Positions 26,352-34,380 of a DNA stretch of 64,000 bases are shown here, piece by piece. The stretch covers positions 3,353,501 through 3,417,500 of the forward strand of contig NZ_LT629752.1 of NCBI RefSeq assembly GCF_900105145.1, read 5' to 3'. The position numbers and the translations under genes are program-made. Below the pieces are notes generated by a model, which saw nothing but the letters and a program-made list of their open reading frames with translations, was not told the origin of the DNA and did not search any database. Source of the DNA: Polaribacter sp. KT25b (GTDB taxonomy: Bacteria; Bacteroidota; Bacteroidia; Flavobacteriales; Flavobacteriaceae). Each line of letters begins with the position of its first letter. The stretch's first letter is position 1.

Positions 26352-27653
26352 ATGCAAAGAACAATCCAAACTTTTTCTGTTGATGATATTGATAAATTCA
26401 AACAAAATTTATTGGCTTGGTCTCAACAATTTGATACTGTTTTATGGCTAGATTCTAACAACTATAAACAACAGTATTCTAGTTTTGATTGTGCTTTAGC
26501 TGCTGATGAATTTACAGCAATTAAAACTGATTATTATAACGCTTTTGAGAAACTAAAAGAATATCAAACTATAACTAACGATTATATTTTTGGATACATT
26601 TCTTATGATGTTAAAAATGATGTTGAACAACTTTCTTCCAAAAATTTTGATGGTTTAGATTTTGCCGATTTGTATTTTTTTCAACCTCAGAAACTTTTTC
26701 TTATCAAAGGAAATGATATTGAATTCAATTATTTAAAAATGGTTGATGATGAGATTGAAAGTGATTTTGAAGAAATCCAAAAATCTAAAAATCCAAAAAT
26801 CCAAAAATCTGAAAATGATATCAAAATAAAACTAAGAATTCATAAAGATGAATATCATCAAAAAGTAACAAAACTGCTACAAGATATTAAAAGAGGGGAT
26901 CTTTACGAAGCTAACTTTTGTCAAGAATTTTACGCAGAAAATAGCACTATAAATCCGTTGGAAGTTTACAATCATTTAAATAAAATTTCTGAGCCTCCTT
27001 TTGCAACTTTTTTTAAAAATGAACATCAGTATATTTTATCTGCTTCACCTGAAAGATATATTAAAAAAGAAGGAACAAAAATTATATCGCAACCTATAAA
27101 AGGAACTGCAAAACGTTTACTAAGTGAGATTGATGACGCTAAAATTGCATCAGATTTATCTAGAGACATTAAAGAGCGTGCAGAAAATGTAATGATTGTA
27201 GATTTGGTTAGAAATGATTTATCTAAATCAGCAAAAAAAGGCAGTGTAAAAGTAGAAGAACTTTGCAAAGTATATACTTTTAAACAAGTGCATCAAATGA
27301 TTTCTACAGTAGTTTCTACAGTTGAAGAAAACACGCATCCTGTAGACATTATTAAAAGCACTTTCCCGATGGGAAGTATGACAGGAGCACCAAAATTTTC
27401 TGCAATGAAAATTATTGAAGAATTAGAAGAAACAAAACGTGGTTTATACTCTGGTTCTGTTGGATATTTTACACCAAATGGCGATTTTGATTTTAATGTA
27501 ATTATTAGAAGTATTCTTTACAATGAAGAAAAAAAATACATTTCATATTCGGTTGGTGGCGCAATTACAGCAAAATCTATTGTAGAAAAAGAATATGAAG
27601 AATGTTTATTAAAAGCAAAAGCAATGAAATATGTGCTATTAAATTCTAAATAA
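26352..27653 (+). CDS. pabB: Aminodeoxychorismate synthase component I-like (PabB / TrpE family)
   Basis: A 433-residue chorismate-binding enzyme. The C-terminal catalytic domain shows DIKRGDLYEANFCQEF, SASPERYIK, QPIKGTAKR, ENVMIVDLVRNDLSK, FPMGSMTGAPKFSAMKIIEE and SGSVGYFTPNGDFDFNV, as in PabB. It lacks the N-terminal glutaminase, which would be a separate PabA. I start at ATG 26352 (MQRTIQTFSVDD). Residues of about 140-155 (EIQKSKNPKIQKSEN) are a Lys/Ser/Asn-rich insert encoded by direct DNA repeats. Anthranilate synthase is a less likely alternative. The upstream gene is lpdA beyond a terminator. Confidence 0.87.
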   Translation: MQRTIQTFSVDDIDKFKQNLLAWSQQFDTVLWLDSNNYKQQYSSFDCALAADEFTAIKTDYYNAFEKLKEYQTITNDYIFGYISYDVKNDVEQLSSKNFDGLDFADLYFFQPQKLFLIKGNDIEFNYLKMVDDEIESDFEEIQKSKNPKIQKSENDIKIKLRIHKDEYHQKVTKLLQDIKRGDLYEANFCQEFYAENSTINPLEVYNHLNKISEPPFATFFKNEHQYILSASPERYIKKEGTKIISQPIKGTAKRLLSEIDDAKIASDLSRDIKERAENVMIVDLVRNDLSKSAKKGSVKVEELCKVYTFKQVHQMISTVVSTVEENTHPVDIIKSTFPMGSMTGAPKFSAMKIIEELEETKRGLYSGSVGYFTPNGDFDFNVIIRSILYNEEKKYISYSVGGAITAKSIVEKEYEECLLKAKAMKYVLLNSK

Positions 27654-27708
27654 AAAATCTTTTTTTAACTTTATTAAATTAGCGAAATCTATTTTATATA
27701 TTTACTAA

Positions 27709-27942
27709 ATGATAATAGATCAAGAGGAAAAATTTAAACTTATTTTTGATAAAATTCAAGAAAAACAAACAGAACAAAATATGTTCAATACGTTTTTAGA
27801 AGTATATCCTGCAGAATGGAAACAACTAAAAATAACGTTCTCTAAGTTTAACAGAAGTAAACAATTTGGAAAATCCATTCCGTTACCTAAACCAGAAGTT
27901 TCTTTACGCAAAGAAATTAGGGTTTGGTTAAAAAAGCAATAG
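27709..27942 (+). CDS. Hypothetical protein, 77 aa
   Basis: A 77-residue basic protein with no signal or membrane segment. It is predicted mostly helical (EEKFKLIFDKIQEKQTEQN), then FLEVYPAEWKQLKITFSKFN and a Pro/Lys-rich segment IPLPKPEVSLRKEI, ending in VWLKKQ. I do not recognise a named family. Typical codon use and clean spacing after pabB support it as a real gene. Confidence 0.6.
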   Translation: MIIDQEEKFKLIFDKIQEKQTEQNMFNTFLEVYPAEWKQLKITFSKFNRSKQFGKSIPLPKPEVSLRKEIRVWLKKQ

Positions 27943-28049
27943 CATATCCTTTATGAAAAGTAAAAATAAGTTTACGATAATTTAATGTTTTCTTATTTTT
28001 TCTTTGTAATTTTAAAAGCATTTATCTTGTAATTTGGCAAAAAAACAAG

Positions 28050-28226
28050 ATGAATATTAAATTATCAGAGAAAGATTACAAAAAACTAGTTATAGAAATT
28101 GCCTTAAAAATTAGCCCTGCTTTAATAGAAAAAACTGATGATATTTCTACGGCTAGCGAACAAATTTCTCTTTACGCAAAAGACATTGCCAATTCTATAC
28201 AATCCGTTTTAGAAAAACCAGATTAA
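28050..28226 (+). CDS. Small hypothetical protein, 58 aa
   Basis: ATG at 28050 opens a 58-residue frame ending at TAA 28226, four bases before the hydrolase ATG at 28231. It is a soluble, helical, slightly acidic peptide (NIKLSEKDYKKLVIEIALKI, then SLYAKDIANSIQSVLEKPD). The tight spacing to the next gene suggests coupled translation. No family is recognised. Confidence 0.6.
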   Translation: MNIKLSEKDYKKLVIEIALKISPALIEKTDDISTASEQISLYAKDIANSIQSVLEKPD

Positions 28227-28230
28227 ACAA

Positions 28231-29049
28231 ATGCACAAAGAATTTAATCTTAACATTTACAAGACCACTTTTTACGGCCAAGTTTGGGAGGCAAAAAGAA
28301 CAAAAGCTGTTGTTGTTTTGGTTCACGGAATGGGAGAACATTCTGGGCGCTATAAACATGTTGCAAAAAAATTAAATGAAAATGATTTTTCTGTTGTTGC
28401 TTTTGATCATTTTGGTCATGGAAAAACTTCTGGTAAACGTGGTCATAATCCAAACTTTGAAGCGGTTTTAGAAAGTGTTTCAAAAACGATTGAAAAAGCA
28501 AAAGAATTGTATCCAAACAAACCTGTTTTTTTATATGGGCATTCTATGGGCGGAAATGTTGTTATTAATTATTCTATCAGAAAAAAACATAATTTAAAAG
28601 GAATTATTGCTACAAGTCCGTTTTTAAAACTAGCTTTTCAGCCACCAAAAATTAAGTTAATTGTTGGCAAATTATTGCAAAAAATTGCGCCATCTATAAC
28701 CATGGGAAATGAATTGAATGCAAATGATGTTTCTAGAGATAAAATTGAAGTTAATAAATATGTACATGATCCTTTAGTACATAATAAAATTAGCCCTAAT
28801 TTTTCTTTAACCTTTATTGAAACAGGACAATGGGCAATTAAAAATGCTAGCAAACTACAAACACCAATGTTACTTTTACATGGAACGGACGATAAAATAA
28901 TTGATTATAAAGGAACTCAAGAATTTGCCAATAATTCTGATAAAACAACTCTTAAATTATACGAAGGTGGTTATCATGAATTACAAAATGATTTATGTAA
29001 AGAAGAAATGCTACAAGATGTTGTTAATTGGCTAAATTCTCAACTATAA
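28231..29049 (+). CDS. Alpha/beta hydrolase, monoacylglycerol lipase-like
   Basis: A 272-residue hydrolase of the Hydrolase_4 (serine aminopeptidase S33 / lysophospholipase) type. The oxyanion strand VVVLVHGMGEHSGRYKHVAK and FDHFGHGKTSGKRGHN are followed by the nucleophile elbow GHSMGG with Ser105. MLLLHGTDDKIIDYKGTQEF supplies the acid and YEGGYHELQND the His of the triad. It has no signal peptide. Probable substrates are acylglycerols or lysophospholipids by family only. Confidence 0.9.
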   Translation: MHKEFNLNIYKTTFYGQVWEAKRTKAVVVLVHGMGEHSGRYKHVAKKLNENDFSVVAFDHFGHGKTSGKRGHNPNFEAVLESVSKTIEKAKELYPNKPVFLYGHSMGGNVVINYSIRKKHNLKGIIATSPFLKLAFQPPKIKLIVGKLLQKIAPSITMGNELNANDVSRDKIEVNKYVHDPLVHNKISPNFSLTFIETGQWAIKNASKLQTPMLLLHGTDDKIIDYKGTQEFANNSDKTTLKLYEGGYHELQNDLCKEEMLQDVVNWLNSQL

Positions 29050-29055
29050 ATTCCG

Positions 29056-29063
29056 TATTTTTG
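29056..29063 (+). promoter_or_regulatory. Possible -7 box close to tilS
   Basis: TATTTTTG within TTCCGTATTTTTGAAGCG ends only nine bases before the tilS ATG. If used, the message would be nearly leaderless. No -33 TTG is seen. Confidence 0.3.
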
Positions 29064-29071
29064 AAGCGTAA

Positions 29072-30394
29072 ATGCTTCAGAAATTTAAAGAACATATCAA
29101 TCTTAATTTTCCTTTTCTAAAGGACAAAAAACTATTAATTGCCATTTCTGGCGGAATTGATTCTGTTGTTTTAACGCATTTATTTTCTGATTTAAATTTT
29201 GATATTTCACTTGCGCATTGCAACTTTAAACTTCGCGAAAAAGAAAGTGATTTAGATGAAGAATTTGTAAAATCATTAGCACAAAAAACGTCTAATCAGA
29301 TTTTTACAATAAAATTTAATACTCAAGAATTTGCACAAAAAAACAAACTTTCTACACAAATTGCAGCAAGAGAATTGCGTTATAATTGGTTTCAGAAAAT
29401 CATCAAAAAAAACAATTTTGATTATGTTTTAACTGCACATCACGCAGATGATAATTTAGAAACTTTTTTAATTAATTTAACTCGTGGTTCTGGTTTAGAT
29501 GGCTTTACAGGAATTCCGAAAATTAATGGCAATATTGTTCGTCCGCTTTTAGCTTTTTCTAGAGAAGAAATTTTAGCTTTTGCAAAAGCAAATAATATTG
29601 ATTGGCGAGAAGATAAAAGTAATGCATCTACAAAATATATCAGAAATAAAATTAGACATAAAGTTCTTCCAGTTTTAAAGGAAATAAATCCTAATTTATT
29701 AAAAACATTTGCAAAAACAGTAGAAAATTTACAGGAAAGCAAACAAATTATAGAAGATAAAATTGCTGATATTTCACAAAAAGTAATTGAAACCGATGTT
29801 TCAACTGCTCTCGAAGTAACAAAAATAAATATTGATAAATTAAATCAACTTTCAAGTCCGAAAGCATATTTGTATCAGTTATTAAAAGAATACAACTTCA
29901 CAGAATGGAACGACGTTTACAACTTAGTTTCTGCACAATCTGGAAAACAAGTTTTTTCTAAAACCCACAGGTTATTAAAAGACAGAGCGTTTTTATTATT
30001 AAGTAAAACAGATGAGGATAAAAATCATCAAGATGAACATTATTTTATTTATCAAGATGAAAAAGAGATTATAAATCCGATTCATTTGATTTTAGAGGAT
30101 GTTCAGCAAAAATCAACAGAAAATAAACAAACCATTTACCTTGATAAAGATTTGTTAAAATATCCACTTATCGTAAGAAAATGGCAAAATGGTGACTATC
30201 TTTATCCGTTAGGAATGCAAGGAAAAAAGAAATTAAGCAAATATTTTAAAGATGAGAAATTATCTCTTTTAGAAAAAGAAAACACTTGGTTGCTTTGTAA
30301 CAATGAAAATGAAATTATTTGGGTAATAAATTACAGACAAGATAGACGATTTGTAAATGAAAATAATTTAAAAATCAGCCTAAAAGAAAATTAA
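29072..30394 (+). CDS. tilS: tRNA(Ile)-lysidine synthetase
   Basis: TilS changes C34 of the CAU-anticodon tRNA-Ile to lysidine so that it reads AUA. The 440-residue protein has the PP-loop ATP motif S26-GGIDS-31 and the family segment AHHADDNLETFLINLTRGSG, followed by IRNKIRHKVLPVL. The C-terminal domain (VRKWQNGDYLYPLGMQGKKK) is the usual tRNA-binding part. It lies 22 bases after the hydrolase. Confidence 0.95.
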   Translation: MLQKFKEHINLNFPFLKDKKLLIAISGGIDSVVLTHLFSDLNFDISLAHCNFKLREKESDLDEEFVKSLAQKTSNQIFTIKFNTQEFAQKNKLSTQIAARELRYNWFQKIIKKNNFDYVLTAHHADDNLETFLINLTRGSGLDGFTGIPKINGNIVRPLLAFSREEILAFAKANNIDWREDKSNASTKYIRNKIRHKVLPVLKEINPNLLKTFAKTVENLQESKQIIEDKIADISQKVIETDVSTALEVTKINIDKLNQLSSPKAYLYQLLKEYNFTEWNDVYNLVSAQSGKQVFSKTHRLLKDRAFLLLSKTDEDKNHQDEHYFIYQDEKEIINPIHLILEDVQQKSTENKQTIYLDKDLLKYPLIVRKWQNGDYLYPLGMQGKKKLSKYFKDEKLSLLEKENTWLLCNNENEIIWVINYRQDRRFVNENNLKISLKEN

Positions 30395-30416
30395 AACCAA
30401 CTTAAATAACACAAAT

Positions 30417-31796
30417 ATGAAAAAATTAGCCTTATTTTTTATTGCATTAACAATTTTCTCTTGTAAACAAGAGGTAAAAGTAGATTATGCCATTTTATCT
30501 GGTAAAATTGAAAATGCGGCATCAGAAAAAATTACACTTTACAATAGTTATGAGAGGAGTGACAAAAAAGAATTGACTTTAGAAAATGGTCAATTTACAG
30601 ATACAGTAAAAATTAATAACGGTAATCAATTCTATTTAATACAAGGCAAAAATAATGTAAGTCTTTTTTTAACAGAAGGCGATAAATTAAATTTTAGCTA
30701 TGATGCTAATAAAGTTGATTCAACTTTAACTTTCACAGGCAATAATAGTGCTATTAGTACTTATTTAGTTGAGAAAAAAATCAATAATAAAGATATAAAA
30801 CTTAACACAGAAGACTTATATTCTCTTAACGAAGACGACTTTATTACTAGTGTTTTAAAGGTTAAAAAAGCACAAGAAGACTTTTTATACAATGCTACTA
30901 GTTTACCTGAAAGTTTTATAAAAAATGAAACTTCAAATATTAATTATGAATATTTAGCTACAATCTCTAATTACGAAAGTTATCATACTTATTTTGCAAA
31001 AATAAAAGGCGGCTTTAAAGCATCAGACAAAATTACAAGCAAATTAAAAGATCTTACTTATGAAAATGAAAACGATTTTCAGTTCTCTTCTAATTTTAGA
31101 AGTCTAGTAACAAAAAATTACCAAAATGAAACTGCAGATTTAGTGAAAGCAGATTCTATAGAACGTGATATTGCATACTTAAAAACCTTAGCTACTATTA
31201 AAAGTGATAAAATTAGAAATAAGCTATTATTTGATGATGCAAAATATGGAATTACGTTTACAAAAAATTTAGAAGATTATTATTCATTATATTCTAAAGC
31301 ATCTACAAATCAATACAATAATGATAAAATAACAGAAATTTATAGGAATTTAAAAACGTTAACGAAAGGAAATGCTTCACCAAAATTTACAGATTATGAA
31401 AATAATGCTGGCGGCACAACTTCGTTAGATGATTTAAAAGGGAAATATGTGTATATGGATATTTGGGCAACGTGGTGTGGACCTTGTATTGGCGAAATTC
31501 CTTTTTTAAAAAAGATCGAAAAGTTATATCACGGTAAAAATATTGAGTTTGTAAGCATTTCTATTGATAAAGAAGCAGATCATGAAAAATGGAAAAAAAT
31601 GATTGTTGATAAAGAATTAGGTGGAATTCAATTATTTGCAGACAATAATTGGGAGTCTCAATTTATTGAAGATTATTCAATTAAAGGAATTCCTCGTTTT
31701 ATTTTATTAGATCCGCAAGGAAATATTGTTTCTGCAAATGCGCCAAGACCTTCTAATGAAAAATTAATAGCATTATTTGACGAATTAAAAATATAA
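30417..31796 (+). CDS. TlpA-type thioredoxin-fold lipoprotein
   Basis: A 459-residue lipoprotein (TIFSCKQE lipobox). The N-terminal part (about 25-120) resembles the beta-sandwich DUF4369-like region that precedes many Bacteroidota TlpA proteins. A helical middle follows, then a C-terminal thioredoxin domain with C354-GP-C357 in DIWATWCGPCIGEIPFL. It should face the periplasm and act as a disulfide reductase. DsbD, its likely source of electrons across the membrane, is encoded 22 bases downstream. Confidence 0.92.
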   Translation: MKKLALFFIALTIFSCKQEVKVDYAILSGKIENAASEKITLYNSYERSDKKELTLENGQFTDTVKINNGNQFYLIQGKNNVSLFLTEGDKLNFSYDANKVDSTLTFTGNNSAISTYLVEKKINNKDIKLNTEDLYSLNEDDFITSVLKVKKAQEDFLYNATSLPESFIKNETSNINYEYLATISNYESYHTYFAKIKGGFKASDKITSKLKDLTYENENDFQFSSNFRSLVTKNYQNETADLVKADSIERDIAYLKTLATIKSDKIRNKLLFDDAKYGITFTKNLEDYYSLYSKASTNQYNNDKITEIYRNLKTLTKGNASPKFTDYENNAGGTTSLDDLKGKYVYMDIWATWCGPCIGEIPFLKKIEKLYHGKNIEFVSISIDKEADHEKWKKMIVDKELGGIQLFADNNWESQFIEDYSIKGIPRFILLDPQGNIVSANAPRPSNEKLIALFDELKI

Positions 31797-31818
31797 TAAC
31801 ACAAATTAGTTCACTTTT

Positions 31819-33786
31819 ATGAAACAATTCTTTTTAATCTTTGTTTTATTTTTATCTTTTTCTACTTTTAGTCAAACGGCAGATGAGCCTATAAAAATAG
31901 AGACTTCTGTAAAAAAAATATCAGAAACCGAATATGATATTGTTTTTAGCGCAACACTTTTTAAAGGTTGGTATTTATATTCGCAATACAATCCTGATGA
32001 AGCTTCTTTACCTTTAGAAATTACAATTCAACAAGGTGAAACTGGCTATAAATTAGTAGGAAAAGCAGACGAAAAAGATACGTTTAAAAAATATTCTGAT
32101 ATTTGGGAGAAAGTAGAAATTGTATTTAAAGAAAAGGCACTTATTACACAAAGAATTGAACTTACAAACAAAGATATTACACAGATAAAATTAAATTTCT
32201 TTGGTCAAGTTTGTGAAACTGCTTGTATAAATATTGATGAAGATTTTAGTTTTTCTTTATCAGGAAACACCATAAAAGAGAAAGTTTCTATTGATGATAA
32301 AAGTAAAAATCTTACCAATAAATTACAGCTTAATTTAAAAAACACATCACTTTTAAAAAATTCTACAGAAAAAGAATCTGAAAGTTCTAATGGATTATTC
32401 AGTATCTTTTTCTTAGGATTTGTTGGTGGTTTATTAGCCCTTTTAACGCCTTGTGTTTTCCCAATGATTCCTTTAACGGTTTCATTTTTTACAAAACAAT
32501 CAAAAAATAAAAAGAAAGGGGTTTTTAATGCCATTTTATACGGCGTTTTTATTGTTTTAATTTACATTTTATTAAGTCTCCCTTTTCATTTTTTAGATAA
32601 TTTAGATCCAGAAATTTTAAACACAATTTCTACAAATGTTTGGCTAAATATGTTCTTTTTTGTGGTTTTAGTCTTTTTTGCGTTTTCTTTCTTCGGATTT
32701 TACGAAATAACATTACCAAGTTCTTGGGGAAACAAAATGGATTCGGCTTCTTCTGTTGGCGGAATTATTGGAATTTTCTTCATGGCTTTAACCTTAGCAA
32801 TTGTTTCATTTTCTTGTACAGGACCAATTTTAGGTTCATTGCTTGCAGGTTCTTTAACTTCGGATGGAGGCGCAACACAATTAACCGCAGGAATGACTGG
32901 TTTTGGCTTGGCTTTAGCATTACCTTTTGCTTTATTTGCACTGTTTCCTAGTTGGTTAAACTCTTTACCAAAATCTGGCGGATGGTTAAATACAACCAAA
33001 GTTGTTTTAGGTTTTTTAGAATTAGCTTTGGCATTTAAATTTTTATCAAATGCAGATTTAGTGGCACATTGGGATTTATTAAAACGTGAAGTTTTTATAG
33101 GTATTTGGGTTGTAATCTTCATAGGTTTAGCCTTGTATTTATTTGCAAAAATTAAATTCCCGCATGATTCTCCAATCAAAAAATTATCATTTTCTAGAAT
33201 TTCATTTGGCGTTTTAATCATCTCTTTTATTATTTATATTTCTCCTGGAGTTTTAAAAAATCCTACTTGGAATTTAAGCTTATTAAGTGGATTTCCACCT
33301 CCACAATTTTATAGTATTTACGAGCAAGAAAGCAATTGTCCTTTAGGCTTAAATTGCTACAAAGATTTTGACGAAGGTCTTGCTGCTGCTAAAGAAACTA
33401 ACAAACCAATTTTATTAGATTTTACAGGTTGGGCTTGTGTAAATTGTAGAAAAATGGAAGAAAATGTTTGGAGCGAACCAGACATTTATCAAACATTAAA
33501 AGACGATTATATTTTAATTTCTCTATATATTGATGACAACGAAAAAGAGTTACCAAAAGAAGAACAATTCGATTTTTTAAAGAAAAACGGAAAGGTTAAA
33601 AAGATAGAAACTGTAGGTGATAAATGGTCTACTTTTCAGGTAATAAATTTTAAAAACGCATCACAACCTTTTTATGTTTTATTAAGTCCAGATTTAGAGG
33701 TTTTAAATAACACACAACAATATACCGATAGAGATACATTTTATAATTGGCTGCAAGAAGGTTTACAGGCTTTTAATAAAAAATAA
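31819..33786 (+). CDS. dsbD: Thiol:disulfide interchange protein DsbD
   Basis: DsbD moves electrons from cytoplasmic thioredoxin to the periplasm. The 655-residue protein has a signal peptide (FLSFSTFSQ), an N-terminal alpha-type domain with a Cys pair in FFGQVCETAC, a central membrane domain of about eight helices with TPCVFPMIPLTVSFF and FSCTGPIL, each carrying a key Cys, and a C-terminal thioredoxin domain with C540-VN-C543 in DFTGWACVNCRKME. The whole three-part relay is present. The TlpA-type lipoprotein directly upstream is a likely client. Confidence 0.94.
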   Translation: MKQFFLIFVLFLSFSTFSQTADEPIKIETSVKKISETEYDIVFSATLFKGWYLYSQYNPDEASLPLEITIQQGETGYKLVGKADEKDTFKKYSDIWEKVEIVFKEKALITQRIELTNKDITQIKLNFFGQVCETACINIDEDFSFSLSGNTIKEKVSIDDKSKNLTNKLQLNLKNTSLLKNSTEKESESSNGLFSIFFLGFVGGLLALLTPCVFPMIPLTVSFFTKQSKNKKKGVFNAILYGVFIVLIYILLSLPFHFLDNLDPEILNTISTNVWLNMFFFVVLVFFAFSFFGFYEITLPSSWGNKMDSASSVGGIIGIFFMALTLAIVSFSCTGPILGSLLAGSLTSDGGATQLTAGMTGFGLALALPFALFALFPSWLNSLPKSGGWLNTTKVVLGFLELALAFKFLSNADLVAHWDLLKREVFIGIWVVIFIGLALYLFAKIKFPHDSPIKKLSFSRISFGVLIISFIIYISPGVLKNPTWNLSLLSGFPPPQFYSIYEQESNCPLGLNCYKDFDEGLAAAKETNKPILLDFTGWACVNCRKMEENVWSEPDIYQTLKDDYILISLYIDDNEKELPKEEQFDFLKKNGKVKKIETVGDKWSTFQVINFKNASQPFYVLLSPDLEVLNNTQQYTDRDTFYNWLQEGLQAFNKK

Positions 33787-33833
33787 TTGTATATTTAGTC
33801 GTGTTTTAAAATTAACTTAAAACGGCTAATATT

Positions 33834-34211
33834 ATGAGAAATATACACTTTTTTATTGCATTCTTTTTTCTTTTTAGTATTTCTATAAATGCACAAAAAT
33901 CTGATAAAAATTTATTAAAAAAACCAGCAAGTATTTATACTTTTTCGGCTTTATCTAATGACAAAAATAGTTTCTCTGCAATAAATAAAAAGCTGAAATT
34001 AGCCAATTTCAGCTTTGTTTTTGTTGATGCTATTAATTTAGATTTAAATCAATTTTCTATTGATTTTAAAGATATAGGTAAAACACCATCGGCTTTTATT
34101 TATGATGATTATCAAAGATATCAAGATAGAAATTTATTAAAAGGTTTTTTGCTTAAAAACGATCCAACTCGTTGGAATTTACAAAACCAACAACACAATT
34201 TACAACCGTAA
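33834..34211 (+). CDS. Secreted hypothetical protein, 125 aa
   Basis: A 125-residue protein with a clear signal peptide (IHFFIAFFFLFSISINAQ) and a small mature part (SFVFVDAINLDLNQFSIDF, TPSAFIYDDYQRYQDRN) ending in a Gln/Asn-rich tail. I do not recognise a family. A perfect 12-bp hairpin lies inside its coding sequence (33989-34016). It follows dsbD by 47 bases and may be in the same transcript. Confidence 0.65.
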   Translation: MRNIHFFIAFFFLFSISINAQKSDKNLLKKPASIYTFSALSNDKNSFSAINKKLKLANFSFVFVDAINLDLNQFSIDFKDIGKTPSAFIYDDYQRYQDRNLLKGFLLKNDPTRWNLQNQQHNLQP

Positions 34212-34336
34212 ATTTATTTTAAAAAAGATAAAAAACAAGAGGCTTCATCAAAATTTATACATTTAGAAAAAATCGTATTAAATTTATATCGTTTTCGCAA
34301 TTATTTAAACGATTATTCTCAAAAACCTAGGTTCTT

Positions 34337-34344
34337 TATTTTTG
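34337..34344 (+). promoter_or_regulatory. Probable -7 box of ppc
   Basis: TATTTTTG lies 36 bases before the ppc ATG and fits TAnnTTTG. The -33 element is weak. Confidence 0.4.
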
Positions 34345-34380
34345 CTTTTTTGTAAATTCACATCATAAATATTTGAAGAA

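Noticed and set aside
32205..33221. Antisense and +1 frames within dsbD, up to 173 codons
   Set aside because: Low-complexity translations opposite or inside an intact conserved gene; no independent start signals.
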